Position numbers and translations under genes: made by a program. From CALKXV01 sp965228905 (lineage in GTDB: Bacteria; Pseudomonadota; Alphaproteobacteria; Rhodobacterales; Rhodobacteraceae): DNA of 64,000 nucleotides. Shown in pieces: positions 9,351 to 18,667 of this stretch. The DNA is taken from the NCBI GenBank assembly GCA_965228905.1, contig CBDDII010000003.1:1488001-1552000 (forward strand), written 5' to 3'. Position 1 is the first letter of the stretch, and each line of letters opens with the position of its first letter. The notes beneath the pieces were generated by a model that did no database searches, was not told the origin of the DNA, and saw nothing but the letters and a program-made list of their open reading frames with translations.

Positions 9351-9604
9351 TCAATCGCGGTCGCGGACATAGTAGTCGCGCGGGCTTCCGTCAAAACGCC
9401 CGGATTTCAGGCAACAACGGCGGAAGATTTTCCCAGATCCGCAGGGACAGGGATCCCTGCGTCCGAGTTTTTCGACAAGTTCCACGTCGCCCTTTCACCT
9501 TGCGGACGCCGGTTTTCACACGGGTTTCCGAGGGGAAGGAGTTTCGCCGTTTAGAGATCGGCTGGAAAGGACGGTTGGTCTTCGGGTTTGATGCGTTTTG
9601 CCAT
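9351..9604 (-). pseudogene. SEC-C motif protein gene broken by two frameshifts
   Basis: Reading from ATG 9604 (GGAGGG 4-9 bases upstream) gives MAKRIKPEDQPSFPADL and then a stop at 9551-9553. The next frame continues SKRRNSFPSETRVKTGVRKVKG. A third frame then continues DVELVEKLGRR and the zinc-binding SEC-C motif DPCPCGSGKIFRRCC, ending at TGA 9351. The three pieces join into one sensible ~84-residue protein if two bases are restored in the CTCTAAA stretch (near 9552) and one G is removed from the GGG run (9490-9492); the total then becomes a multiple of three. SEC-C motifs are metal-binding C-terminal modules of SecA and many small proteins. A GTG-started 44-residue product of the last piece is possible but less likely. 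Two sequencing errors would look the same. Confidence 0.65.
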
Positions 9605-9706
9605 GGCACCCTCCATCGTTTTGCGTGGATCGGCGTGCTAGCCGATTTAAGCGAGACGGGTCAAGCCAGCTTGACGCGCCCCTGCCGATAAGAGACATGC
9701 GGTTGC

Positions 9707-10762
9707 ATGGTACCTTTGGACACACTCGACCAGATCCGCGCACGGTTCGAATTCCTGGAAGCCAAGATGGCGGGCGGGGCGGAGGCGGGTGAAATCGCGG
9801 AGCTTGCGCGGGAGTATTCCGAACTGAAGCCGGTGGTCGAGGAGATCGCGGCCTATCGTGCCCTTCTGGAAGCCGAGGAAGAGGCGCAAGCCATGCTGGG
9901 CGATCCAGAAATGAAGGAGTTGGCGGAGGAGGAACTGGCCCGCGTCAAGGTGGAACTGCCCGAGTTGGAGCAGCGTTTGCGCCTGGCGCTCTTGCCCAAG
10001 GATGCCGCCGACGCCCGCCCCGCGATCATCGAGATACGGCCCGGCACGGGGGGGGAGGAGGCCGCCTTGTTCGCCGGTGATCTGTTGCGGATGTACCAGC
10101 GTTATGCCGAGACGAAGGGCTGGAAATTCAACGTGATCGAGTTGGCCGAGACCGAGCTTGGCGGGATCAAGGAAGTGGTGGCCAACGTGGCCGGTGACGG
10201 GGTCTTCGCGCGGCTGAAGTTCGAAAGCGGGGTCCACAGGGTGCAGCGGGTGCCGGAAACGGAATCGGGCGGGCGCATTCACACGAGTGCCGCAACCGTC
10301 GCCGTTCTGCCCGAGGCCGAGGAGGTGGACATCGACATTCCAGCAACCGACATCCGCATCGACACGATGCGGGCGTCCGGCGCCGGTGGACAGCACGTGA
10401 ACACGACAGATTCGGCTGTACGGATCACCCATATTCCAAGCGGGATCGTGGTGACGAGTTCCGAGAAGTCCCAGCACCGCAACCGCGAAATCGCGATGCA
10501 GGTCTTGCGGGCGCGGCTTTACGACGCCGAACGCCAGCGCGTGGCGGACGAGCGGTCGGCGGACCGGAAGTCGCAGGTGGGGTCGGGGGACCGGTCGGAG
10601 CGCATTCGAACGTACAACTTTCCACAGGGGCGTATGACGGACCACCGTATCGGGCTGACGCTTTACAAGCTGGCCGAGATCGTGGGCGGTGATCTGGACG
10701 AGGTGATCGACGCACTGATTGCGGCGGACCAGGCCGAGAAGCTGGCGGAGCAGGGGCTTTGA
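9707..10762 (+). CDS. prfA: Peptide chain release factor 1
   Basis: 351-residue class I release factor recognising UAA and UAG. The catalytic GGQ lies at 227-229 inside GAGGQHVNTTDSAVRI, and the PxT discriminator tripeptide is P183-E-T185 in RVPETESGGR. The N-terminal helical domain (residues 1-100) and RPGTGGEEAALFAGDL are typical. The stop TGA overlaps the TTG start of prmC, whose product methylates the GGQ glutamine, so the pair is translationally coupled. The Shine-Dalgarno element is weak (AAGAG). Confidence 0.97.
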   Translation: MVPLDTLDQIRARFEFLEAKMAGGAEAGEIAELAREYSELKPVVEEIAAYRALLEAEEEAQAMLGDPEMKELAEEELARVKVELPELEQRLRLALLPKDAADARPAIIEIRPGTGGEEAALFAGDLLRMYQRYAETKGWKFNVIELAETELGGIKEVVANVAGDGVFARLKFESGVHRVQRVPETESGGRIHTSAATVAVLPEAEEVDIDIPATDIRIDTMRASGAGGQHVNTTDSAVRITHIPSGIVVTSSEKSQHRNREIAMQVLRARLYDAERQRVADERSADRKSQVGSGDRSERIRTYNFPQGRMTDHRIGLTLYKLAEIVGGDLDEVIDALIAADQAEKLAEQGL

Positions 10763-11583
10763 CGCCTGAAATTCTGGGCGCTGCGGCGGCGAAGCTGAAA
10801 GCGGCGGGCATCGACGACGCCATGAGCGAAGCCCGCAGGCTTTGGCAGGCGGCTTTCCCTCGCCGCTATGCCGACTATGACGAGTTGAAAGACGGTGCGA
10901 CGCTGGCAAGGTTTGAAGGTTTCGTCGACCGCAGGGCCGCCCGTGTGCCGTTCTCGCATATCTCAGGCGGGCGCTATTTCTGGAAACACAGGTTCAAGGT
11001 AACCCCGGACGTTCTTGATCCGCGCCCCGAAACCGAGCTTTTGGTCGAACTGGCGTTGGCCGCGCCGTTTTCGAAAGTCCTCGACCTTGGCACCGGGTCG
11101 GGTTGCATCGTAATTTCGCTTTTGATGGAGCGGCCGGAGGCAAAAGGCGTCGGCACGGATGTTTCCGAAAAGGCCGTTTTGATCGCTGGCGAAAACGCGC
11201 ATAGCGCCGAGGTCGCGGACCGTCTGATCCTGCCGCTGTCTGACTGGTACGAGGACATCGGCGGGCGGTTCGATCTGATCGTGTCGAACCCGCCCTACAT
11301 CGCGGCGGACGAAATGGCGGGGCTTCAACCCGAGGTACGCGAATACGAGCCGCGCTCGGCCCTCACGGACGAGGCTGACGGGCTGTCCGCCTATCGCGCC
11401 ATCGCAAGCGGGGCCTTGGTGCATCTGACACCCGGCGGGCGTCTTCTGGTCGAGATCGGACCCACGCAGGCAAGGGCAGTGACCGAGATTTTCGCCACGG
11501 CAGGGCTTGACGACATCGCCACCCATACCGATCTTGATGGCAGGGACAGGGTCATCGCGGCCCGCGCCCCGCACCGCAGATAA
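10759..11583 (+). CDS. prmC: Release factor glutamine N5-methyltransferase
   Basis: 274-residue SAM-dependent methyltransferase that methylates the glutamine of the GGQ motif in RF1 and RF2. It shows the SAM-binding DLGTGSGCI and the signature NPPY in VSNPPYIAADEM, preceded by an N-terminal helical domain with RRAARVPFSHISGGRYFW. It starts at TTG 10759, which overlaps the prfA stop by four bases (TTGA). An alternative internal ATG would truncate the N-terminal domain. Adjacent substrate gene prfA supports the call. Confidence 0.95.
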   Translation: MTPEILGAAAAKLKAAGIDDAMSEARRLWQAAFPRRYADYDELKDGATLARFEGFVDRRAARVPFSHISGGRYFWKHRFKVTPDVLDPRPETELLVELALAAPFSKVLDLGTGSGCIVISLLMERPEAKGVGTDVSEKAVLIAGENAHSAEVADRLILPLSDWYEDIGGRFDLIVSNPPYIAADEMAGLQPEVREYEPRSALTDEADGLSAYRAIASGALVHLTPGGRLLVEIGPTQARAVTEIFATAGLDDIATHTDLDGRDRVIAARAPHRR

Positions 11584-11804
11584 GCGGCAAATTCGCGCAT
11601 ATCCGCTGATTTCGCATGAAATTGCTGCAAAAACTGCTTGGCAAGGCCTGATTCACTGGCTAAACCATTTCCTGCGGGCGGAGGGAGGCACTGCTGCATC
11701 CCCCGATTTTACTGCCAACTCCATGCACGGTCAGATGCCCGAGGGACGGGCCAGGATTGAAAATTGACGTGCATCACCAGACCAAAGGCTGGGCTAGTAC
11801 ACAT

Positions 11805-12398
11805 ATGAGATCTTCCAAGTCACGATCGCGGTCGAAGTCGAACCGCAACCGCTCTGTCGGCAATGTCGTTAACCGGGTGTTCGACTCTTCGGGTCCCGAA
11901 GGCAAGGTGCGCGGGACACCGCAGCAAATCATCGACAAATACAACCAGTTGGCGCGGGATTCGCAGCTTTCCGGGGATCGTGTGGCGACCGAGAACTTCC
12001 AGCAACACGCCGAGCATTACCTGCGGATGCTGGCCGAGGCGATGAAGGAACAGGCCGAGCGTCAGGCGCAGCAGCAGGAACGCCAGCAGCGCAACAACCA
12101 GAACAACAACCAGCAGAATAACAACCAGAACAACCAGCAGAACAACAACCAGCCGAACCAGAATCAGGCTGGTGAGGGCGAACAACCGCGCGAAGACAAC
12201 AAGCCGCCAAAGGCTGCCACCGAAGCGCCTGCATCTGACGTGATCGAGGTTGAGGGCAGCGAAAGCGCCCTGGTCGAAACGCCCGAGGACAAGGCGCCGC
12301 GTCCGCGCCGCCGCAAGCCCAAGGCCGACGCCAAGCCGGAAGCCGGGGTTGCAGAAGCACCGGTTGCCGTTGAACCACCCGCTGACGCGGCAGAATAA
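11805..12398 (+). CDS. DUF4167 domain-containing protein with Q/N-rich tract
   Basis: 197-residue protein. The basic N-terminus MRSSKSRSRSKSNRNRSVGN leads into NVVNRVFDSSGPEGKVRGTPQQI and QHAEHYLRMLAEA, which define DUF4167, an alphaproteobacterial domain of unknown function often placed beside prfA-prmC. Residues ~95-138 are an uninterrupted Q/N tract (repeats of NNQ/NNNQ), followed by an acidic and then a lysine/arginine-proline tail. ATG 11805 is preferred over a TTG at 11757. The basic, disordered make-up suggests nucleic-acid or ribosome association (inference only). Convergent with rsmA, one base apart. Confidence 0.88.
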   Translation: MRSSKSRSRSKSNRNRSVGNVVNRVFDSSGPEGKVRGTPQQIIDKYNQLARDSQLSGDRVATENFQQHAEHYLRMLAEAMKEQAERQAQQQERQQRNNQNNNQQNNNQNNQQNNNQPNQNQAGEGEQPREDNKPPKAATEAPASDVIEVEGSESALVETPEDKAPRPRRRKPKADAKPEAGVAEAPVAVEPPADAAE

Positions 12399-12399
12399 G

Positions 12400-13242
12400 C
12401 TACTTTTCCCTCAGGATTTCCGAAAGCGCGCAGAAGGCTTCGACCGGAACGGTTTCGGCGCGGTCCGTCGGCTGGATTCCGGCGGCCAGGATCCGGTCCT
12501 CGATGTCGGGGGCAAGACCTTTGAGCGACGAACGCAGCATCTTGCGCCGCTGGTTGAAGGCCTTGGCGACAAGGGTGCTGAGAGCCTGCGCATCAGCGGG
12601 GTAACGTGGTTCGGGCAGGGCCTTGATGTGGACAACGGCCGAGCGCACCTTGGGCGGCGGCGTGAAGGCCTGGGGCGGCAGTTCCATGACAATCCGCGCG
12701 TCCGAACGCCAGTTTGCCAGCACCGACAGACGGCCATAGGTCTTTGATCCCGGCGCGGCCACGATCCTTTCGGCAACCTCGCGCTGGAACATGAGTGTCA
12801 GGCTGTCCCAGAACGGCGGCCATTGGGGCGGTTCCAGCCAGCGCGTCAGAAGCTCCGTGCCGACGTTGTAGGGCAGGTTTGCGGCCACCTTGATCGGGGG
12901 CGTCAGGATGCCTTTCAGATCGAACTCCAGCGCATCGGCGTTCACCACTTGCAAGCGACCCGGATAGGCGGCGGCGATTTCCTCGAGGGCCGGCAAGCAG
13001 CGTTCGTCTTTCTCGATGGCAAGAACGCGGCGTGCGCCTTCGGACAACAGCCCGCGTGTCAGGCCGCCGGGGCCGGGTCCGATTTCAAGGACATCGCATT
13101 GCGACAGGTCACCGGCAGCGCGGGCGATCTTTGCGGTCAGGTTGAGGTCCAACAGGAAGTTCTGGCCAAGCGATTTCCGTGCCGACAACCCATGGGTCGC
13201 GATCACCTCGCGCAGGGGCGGAAGGTTGTCGATACTGCTCAA
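12400..13242 (-). CDS. rsmA: 16S rRNA (adenine1518/1519-N6)-dimethyltransferase
   Basis: 280-residue KsgA/RsmA enzyme that dimethylates two adjacent adenines in helix 45 of 16S rRNA late in 30S assembly. It shows KSLGQNFLLD at residues 23-32, the SAM-binding EIGPGPGGLTRGLL and the catalytic NLPYNVGTELL. It is the last gene of the lptF-lptG-lptD-surA-pdxA-rsmA operon and overlaps pdxA by four bases (ATGA). This operon order is classical in proteobacteria. Confidence 0.97.
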   Translation of the reverse strand: MSSIDNLPPLREVIATHGLSARKSLGQNFLLDLNLTAKIARAAGDLSQCDVLEIGPGPGGLTRGLLSEGARRVLAIEKDERCLPALEEIAAAYPGRLQVVNADALEFDLKGILTPPIKVAANLPYNVGTELLTRWLEPPQWPPFWDSLTLMFQREVAERIVAAPGSKTYGRLSVLANWRSDARIVMELPPQAFTPPPKVRSAVVHIKALPEPRYPADAQALSTLVAKAFNQRRKMLRSSLKGLAPDIEDRILAAGIQPTDRAETVPVEAFCALSEILREK

Positions 13243-14237
13243 ACCGCGTCCGCCGCGTGCCTTGCCTGCACCATGTCCCAGGCCACGCGCAGGGCTTCGA
13301 TCATCGAGGTCGGGTTGGCGATGCCCTGACCGGCGATGCCGAAGGCCGTGCCGTGGTCGGGCGAGGTGCGCGGGAAGGGCAGGCCAAGCGTGACGTTCAC
13401 GCCCCGGTCGAAGGCCAGCGTCTTGATCGGGATCAGCGCCTGGTCGTGGTACATGGCGATGGCCGCGTCATAGGTCACGCGTGCCTCGGCGTGGAACATG
13501 GTGTCGGCGGGCAGCGGGCCCGTGATGTCAAAGCCTTCGCCCGCAAGTTTGGCAACCACGGGGGCGATCACGGCTTCGTCCTCGGCCCCGAGAACGCCGC
13601 CTTCGCCCGCGTGAGGGTTGAGGCCGGAAAGCGCAAGACGCGGTTTGGCAATTCCGAAGTCGCGGCGCAGGCCCGCTTCGGTCACGCGCACGGTGGCTTC
13701 AAGGCCGTCTGCGGTCAGCGCCTGCGGAACCTGGTAGAGCGGGATATGGATCGTGGCAGGAACGACGCGCAGTTCCGCCGCCGCCAGCATCATCACCACG
13801 TGATCTACTCCGGCGAGATGGGCCAGGAATTCCGTATGGCCGGGAAATTCAAACGCCGCGTGGTCGATCAACTCTTTCTTCGAGATCGGGGCGGTGCTGA
13901 GGGCCGAGGCTTCGCCCTTCTGGATCAGCGAGACGGCGCGGCGGATCACCTCGACCACACCGCGGGCATTGTCGGGTTCCGGAACGCCGGGCGGCGCGGG
14001 TTTGCGAAAGGCGTGGGGCAGGATGGGCAGGCCATCGACGATGGCCCTGGCCGCGTCCATTGGATGTTTGATGACGGCAAGCTCTGCGCTGTCGGGGAAA
14101 TGCCCCGGATCCGCCAGAACGAAGAAAGGCAGGTCGTTGCCGAGCGCTTGCCAGGCTTTCGCGATGATTTCGGGGCCGATCCCGGAGGGGTCGCCACAGG
14201 TGACGACCACGGGAGGCAGGTCTGGGAATGCCGACAT
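13239..14237 (-). CDS. pdxA: 4-hydroxythreonine-4-phosphate dehydrogenase (biosynthetic copy)
   Basis: 332-residue PdxA that oxidises 4-phosphohydroxythreonine in vitamin B6 biosynthesis. It shows CGDPSGIGPEI near the N-terminus, the metal-binding histidine in FPGHTEFLAHLAG, GLNPHAGEGG, and the C-terminal YHDQALIPIK ... RTSPDHGTAFGIAG. Its place between surA and rsmA is the conserved position of the biosynthetic pdxA. This separates it from the second PdxA-family gene at 62705, which sits in a catabolic setting. Confidence 0.96.
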   Translation of the reverse strand: MSAFPDLPPVVVTCGDPSGIGPEIIAKAWQALGNDLPFFVLADPGHFPDSAELAVIKHPMDAARAIVDGLPILPHAFRKPAPPGVPEPDNARGVVEVIRRAVSLIQKGEASALSTAPISKKELIDHAAFEFPGHTEFLAHLAGVDHVVMMLAAAELRVVPATIHIPLYQVPQALTADGLEATVRVTEAGLRRDFGIAKPRLALSGLNPHAGEGGVLGAEDEAVIAPVVAKLAGEGFDITGPLPADTMFHAEARVTYDAAIAMYHDQALIPIKTLAFDRGVNVTLGLPFPRTSPDHGTAFGIAGQGIANPTSMIEALRVAWDMVQARHAADAV

Positions 14238-14240
14238 GGA

Positions 14241-15446
14241 TCAGTTCGTCAGGTAGATCACGGTCGTTCCGGCCCTGAGTTCGGTCAGGTAGTGAAGCGC
14301 GGTTGTGGTCAACCGGGTGTTCAGCAGGCGGTTGCCGACGATTTCCAGATCGACGGTGTTTTCGGCCCCGGGCCGACGCTCGCACAGCATAAGGACGGTG
14401 GCGTTCCCGCCGCGCGTGAGGGCGGTCGTGGTTTCGTTTTCGTCCATTTCAGCAACAGCGGCGCGGATGTCGCCGGGCAGTTGGGCGGTCGGCACGGCGT
14501 CGCGGACAAGGCGTTCCGCGGGCAGGCCCTTGGCGACGCCGTAAAGGTCATCGCAGACGTCAACTCTTGCGGCCACCTTCGCTGCTTCGCCCGCACCGCC
14601 ATCGACGGTGAACAGGGCGTAATCGACAAGGATGGTTTCCTCGGTGCCGGGCTGGACCACTTCGACATCGCGCAACAGGAACACGGCAACCGAGCTTTCA
14701 AGCTCGACAGGGCGGCTGATCTGGCCGGGTGTCAGGTTGGCCACGGTCGCGCGGATTTCCGGGGGCAGGGTTTCGATGTCGACCCAGTTCAACGCGCCGC
14801 CGTTGTTGCGCGAACTTGCCACCGAATAGCGTCGGGCGGCGGCGGAAAAGGCTTCTTCGCCCTGCAGGCCGGATATTTCGGCGGCCCGCTGGCGCGAGGC
14901 AATGGCGGTTTCGGGGTTGCTTGTGGGCAAGAGGATTTCGGAAACCAGAACACGGGTGCCGCCGTCGGTGCCGGTCTTGGCGAGGGTGCGTGTGATCAGG
15001 GACCGAGGCAGAGATTCACGTGCCTCTTCGGAAAACCGGGCACGGATGACCGAACGCCAGGCAAGACCGGCACCGATGAAATCGCGAAAGGTTTCGGGCT
15101 GGATGCCGGCGCGGGCAAAAAGCTCCATGATCTGGTCCATGTTGAGGTTTCCGCGGGCGGCAAATTCCGCCATGCCACCTTCCAACTGCTCCGGAGTGAC
15201 CTCGATTTCGGCTTCGGCGGCCGCGGAAAGCTGGATCGCCTCGTTGATAAGTTGCTCGCGCGCCAGTTCGCGGGTGTCGCCCGGAGCACCGAGCAGCGAC
15301 AGGAGAAGCCCGCGCTGGTCGATCTGATAGCGGGTCACGACCCGGTCGCCGACCTGGATTTCAGGGGTGAACCGGCTTTGCGCCAGCCCCGTTTCGGGCA
15401 AGCCCGAAACCACCAACGCGGCGATCAGAAACAGGTAACGTACCAT
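14241..15446 (-). CDS. surA: SurA-type periplasmic chaperone / peptidyl-prolyl isomerase
   Basis: 401-residue protein with a signal peptide (MVRYLFLIAALVVSGLPETGLAQ). A SurA_N-like helical region (about 30-165) is followed by a parvulin-like domain (about 170-280) containing VLVSEILLPTSNPE and RRYSVASSRNNGGALNWV. SurA escorts outer-membrane proteins, notably LptD, through the periplasm. Only one parvulin domain is recognisable, as in other Rhodobacteraceae SurA proteins. It lies 6 bases downstream of lptD and 3 bases upstream of pdxA. Confidence 0.9.
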   Translation of the reverse strand: MVRYLFLIAALVVSGLPETGLAQSRFTPEIQVGDRVVTRYQIDQRGLLLSLLGAPGDTRELAREQLINEAIQLSAAAEAEIEVTPEQLEGGMAEFAARGNLNMDQIMELFARAGIQPETFRDFIGAGLAWRSVIRARFSEEARESLPRSLITRTLAKTGTDGGTRVLVSEILLPTSNPETAIASRQRAAEISGLQGEEAFSAAARRYSVASSRNNGGALNWVDIETLPPEIRATVANLTPGQISRPVELESSVAVFLLRDVEVVQPGTEETILVDYALFTVDGGAGEAAKVAARVDVCDDLYGVAKGLPAERLVRDAVPTAQLPGDIRAAVAEMDENETTTALTRGGNATVLMLCERRPGAENTVDLEIVGNRLLNTRLTTTALHYLTELRAGTTVIYLTN

Positions 15447-15452
15447 CGACCA

Positions 15453-17567
15453 TTATCCTCTGCAGATGCGACCGGGATTTCCGGCAGCACTCTGGCCCCG
15501 GTTGCCGACACCGATCAGCGACACCCGGAATCCGATTTCGTTTGTCGGGTCCACACTAGTAGAGCTTGCGTAACGACGCGAGAGCGAAAGCATCAGATTC
15601 GCACATTCCGTCCGATAGCCAAGGCCGATCGCCGCCCGTGCCGCCCTGTCAGCGTTGAAATCGTAGCGCCATTCGGTACTTGCGGACCAACGTTCATTCA
15701 GATCGACGTTGCCTTCGAAGGACCATTCGGACAGTTGGTCGTCGCGATCTTCGGCGGGTTCGGGCAGGGCGTAGATATAGCTGGAGGACAGTCCGAAGTT
15801 GTCTTCTTCCCAGTCGATGCGGGTTTCCGATAGGGTGATGTCGATGTCGTTGTCAAAGACCGAGCGGGAGAAAAGCGACAGGTTATCGCCCCAGCCAAGC
15901 CGCCCCGAGACCATCCATTCAGACCGGTCGCCTTCCAGGCCCGAGCCGACCGCATATCCCAACTGGCCGGAAAGGTTGGCGACGCGACCGAAGGCAAGGT
16001 CCATGTCCCATCCATCGGGGTCGCTGCGGCTCCAGGTGGCACCGAGTGCGACGCGCACCCCGTCTTCGACTCCGTCCACACCGGAATAGCGTGTTGGGGA
16101 AAAGAGGTTGGCTTCGTCGAACTCCACGACCCGGCTTTCTTCCAACGGAACGGCATCGCCACCGGTGTCGGCGATGTCGATACGGAAGATCGGTTCAAGA
16201 ACCTCGGTACCGCCGTCCAGCGTGGTGCGGCTGAGGGGGTAGCGAAGCTCGACCGCGGCACGGGGCACAAAGCGGGTGAGGGTGCTATCAAAGTTGCTGT
16301 CCGAACCGATGGTATAGGCATCGACGCGGAACCCAAGTTCCGCCTCGGTGACAAAGCCGTTCGAAACCCAGGAGCGCGACCAGTCGATCGAGGTGCCAAG
16401 GCGCGTGACGTCCCGGCCCAGCACATCGAGCGACGAGGGCCGGTACAGCGAGTAGTGCGAAACGCTGGCGACGGTCCGCCCACCGAAGGCAAGTTCGGGG
16501 ATCTCGCGCTCGTAGAACAGGTCGATGAATTGATCGGGCAGGGTATCACGGATCGGGATTTCGCTTTCGCGCAGTGTTCGGAACTCGGTAATCTCGGCGC
16601 GGAACAGATCCTTGTCGCGCACGCGGGTGAGCGAAAGCTGGTTGGTCAGGCGGTCCTTGTCGGAATAATCGTAGGTGAACAGGTAACCGGGGTCGGACAC
16701 GAACTCCAACTGCCCTTCGAAGATGAAATTCTTGGGTAACCGGTAGGTCATGTTAGCGAACAGGTAGCCCCGGTCTCCGTCGATGTCGTCGTCGGAAACG
16801 GCACCTTCGATGTCGATACGGCCAAGCGACAGTTCCTGGCGATAGACGAACTCCAGCGTATTGGTTGCTGTCGAAACGTAGGGCGTCAGGGTCAGGTCGG
16901 CGTGATCGCCAAAGGTCAGGAAATAGGGCAGTTTCAACCCCGCTTCGAGGTCGGACGAGGTTTTGAATTCGGGCGTCAGAAAGCCCGTCGCGCGGTCCAG
17001 CGATGGGTCCGGCAGGCGCAAACGCGGGAAGTAAAGGACCGGCACGCCGGCGACGCGGAATTGCGCGTTCGAAAAGTAAAGCTGGCGTTCGACCTGGTCG
17101 TGAACGACGCGAGAGGCGCGGATTTCCCAAAGCGGAACAGGATTTGACGCGCAGATATGGCAGGACGAGGCGACGACCTTTTCAAGCCGCGTGTATCGCG
17201 CACCGACGCGGGCGATTTCATTGGCGGCGATTTGAAGTTGTTGGTCCAGCACCATGCGCGCCGAGATCAGGACGCCATTTTTGAGATCGCGATCAAGCTC
17301 GGCCGCATCGGCCAGGAACAAGGTTCCGTCACCGTCGGTCACGCGGATCGGGCCGGTGATCGTCAGACGCTCGCCGTTCTGGTCATAGCTGACGGCCTCG
17401 GCCGTAAGCCGCGTGCCTTCGAAGAACACTTCGACATTCCCGCTGGCCGTGATCCGGCCCCTTGGATCGACGGCGATATTGTCGGCCAGAAGAGTGGCAA
17501 GTTGCTGCGCCGAAGCCGTGCCGGCCAGCGTGACAAGTGTCAGGAAAATAACGAGAAACCGGCGCAT
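15453..17567 (-). CDS. lptD: LPS-assembly protein LptD
   Basis: 704-residue outer-membrane protein. It has a signal peptide (MRRFLVIFLTLVTLAGTASAQ), an OstA/LptA-like N-terminal jellyroll (about 22-150: DNIAVDPRGRITASGNVEV) and the LptD barrel domain. Its SSCHICASNPVPLWEIRA cysteine pair resembles the disulfide region of LptD. It receives lipopolysaccharide from the Lpt bridge and inserts it into the outer leaflet. The open frame continues upstream inside lptG, but the signal peptide fixes the start at ATG 17567, which shares its A with the lptG TAA stop (TAATG). Confidence 0.94.
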   Translation of the reverse strand: MRRFLVIFLTLVTLAGTASAQQLATLLADNIAVDPRGRITASGNVEVFFEGTRLTAEAVSYDQNGERLTITGPIRVTDGDGTLFLADAAELDRDLKNGVLISARMVLDQQLQIAANEIARVGARYTRLEKVVASSCHICASNPVPLWEIRASRVVHDQVERQLYFSNAQFRVAGVPVLYFPRLRLPDPSLDRATGFLTPEFKTSSDLEAGLKLPYFLTFGDHADLTLTPYVSTATNTLEFVYRQELSLGRIDIEGAVSDDDIDGDRGYLFANMTYRLPKNFIFEGQLEFVSDPGYLFTYDYSDKDRLTNQLSLTRVRDKDLFRAEITEFRTLRESEIPIRDTLPDQFIDLFYEREIPELAFGGRTVASVSHYSLYRPSSLDVLGRDVTRLGTSIDWSRSWVSNGFVTEAELGFRVDAYTIGSDSNFDSTLTRFVPRAAVELRYPLSRTTLDGGTEVLEPIFRIDIADTGGDAVPLEESRVVEFDEANLFSPTRYSGVDGVEDGVRVALGATWSRSDPDGWDMDLAFGRVANLSGQLGYAVGSGLEGDRSEWMVSGRLGWGDNLSLFSRSVFDNDIDITLSETRIDWEEDNFGLSSSYIYALPEPAEDRDDQLSEWSFEGNVDLNERWSASTEWRYDFNADRAARAAIGLGYRTECANLMLSLSRRYASSTSVDPTNEIGFRVSLIGVGNRGQSAAGNPGRICRG

Positions 17568-18667
17568 TATCCGTCTTCCAGATGCAAGAGAAGGCCAAGT
17601 GGCAAAAGGAGGGCTGCAACCGGCGGGAACCAGGCGGCCATGATGACGGGGATTTGCCCGTTCTCGCCAAGGATCGCGGCGAAGTTGCGGATGAAGTACA
17701 ACAGGAACCCAAGGCCAAGCGCCATCATCACCATCATGCCGGTGCGTCCCATGCGCGTGTGGCGCATGGTAAAGCCCGCCCCGACCAGCACCATCGCCGC
17801 CATCAAGAGCGGCAACGCCAGTTCCATGTGAAAGAAGGTGCGATGCGCCCGTGCCGAGAACCCGGCGGTTTCGAGACGCGCAATGAAACCCGGCAGTTCC
17901 CATATCGGAATGGCCGAGGGCGTGCCGAAACTGTCGAGGATCTGGTTGCGCGTGAGATTTGACGCAAGGCTCATCTGCCCGGTTTCGAAACTGTCCACCT
18001 CGGGGATCAGGGCATCCGTGTCGAAGCGCCATTCCTTGGCTTCGGTGATGGCCCAGGCCCCGGTGACAAGACGGGCGCTTTCAGCCTCGATCCGGTAGGT
18101 CGGCAGGCCCGCCGCGTCGTAGCCAAGAAAAGTGACGCCGAACAGTTCGGTCCCGTCGAGGTTGGAATGGGTGGCGCGGATCACGGTCTGGCCGTCCTGT
18201 GTGCCCTGCCTCAGCCATAGCCCTTCTTCGCTGACCGAAAGTGTCGAGCTGTCCCCGGACAGGCGCGTGGCATGGGCCTCGTACTGCTTTTGCGTCGCCG
18301 CCACGATCGGGTTGACGCCGGCCACGCAGAAGACGCCGATCACGATGGACAAGAGAACGGGCGCGATCAGGCTTTTCAAGGCGGAACGACCCGAGGCGCG
18401 GGTTACGACCAGTTCCGACGACCTGGCAAGGCCAAGGAACATCATCAGCGTGGCGATCATCATGATCAGGGGGAGGATGCGGTAAAGGTCTTCGGGAACG
18501 GAAAGAACGGCGAGGCCCATCAGGGTGGCGAAGCTCGCCTCGTCATTGCCGCCGAACCGGCGGATCTGTTCAATCAGCGCGGTCATGGTCAGAACGGCGA
18601 AAAAGATGAAAAGCACCGTGAAAAAGGCGCGCAGGAATTTCTTGCCGAAATAGAAGTGGAGCGTCAT
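17567..18667 (-). CDS. lptG: LPS export ABC transporter permease LptG
   Basis: 366-residue inner-membrane permease of the LptB2FG extractor. It has six predicted membrane segments: three N-terminal (about 15-35, 60-80, 100-120) and three C-terminal (about 275-355). A periplasmic beta-jellyroll with GLWLRQGTQDGQTVIRATHS lies between them. The segment RILPLIMMIATLMMFLGLARSSELVVTRASG is the conserved coupling-helix region of LptF/LptG. It overlaps lptF by four bases and lptD by one. Confidence 0.94.
   Translation of the reverse strand: MTLHFYFGKKFLRAFFTVLFIFFAVLTMTALIEQIRRFGGNDEASFATLMGLAVLSVPEDLYRILPLIMMIATLMMFLGLARSSELVVTRASGRSALKSLIAPVLLSIVIGVFCVAGVNPIVAATQKQYEAHATRLSGDSSTLSVSEEGLWLRQGTQDGQTVIRATHSNLDGTELFGVTFLGYDAAGLPTYRIEAESARLVTGAWAITEAKEWRFDTDALIPEVDSFETGQMSLASNLTRNQILDSFGTPSAIPIWELPGFIARLETAGFSARAHRTFFHMELALPLLMAAMVLVGAGFTMRHTRMGRTGMMVMMALGLGFLLYFIRNFAAILGENGQIPVIMAAWFPPVAALLLPLGLLLHLEDG

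Noticed and set aside
9351..9484. Intact 44-residue SEC-C protein started at GTG
   Set aside because: Possible, but a strong ribosome site and matching N-terminal pieces upstream in other frames fit a broken longer gene better.
13179..15833. An 884-codon open frame antisense to pdxA, surA and the end of lptD
   Set aside because: Spans three recognised operon genes on the other strand; composition is that of an antisense shadow with repeated Gly/Asp/Arg and no domain.
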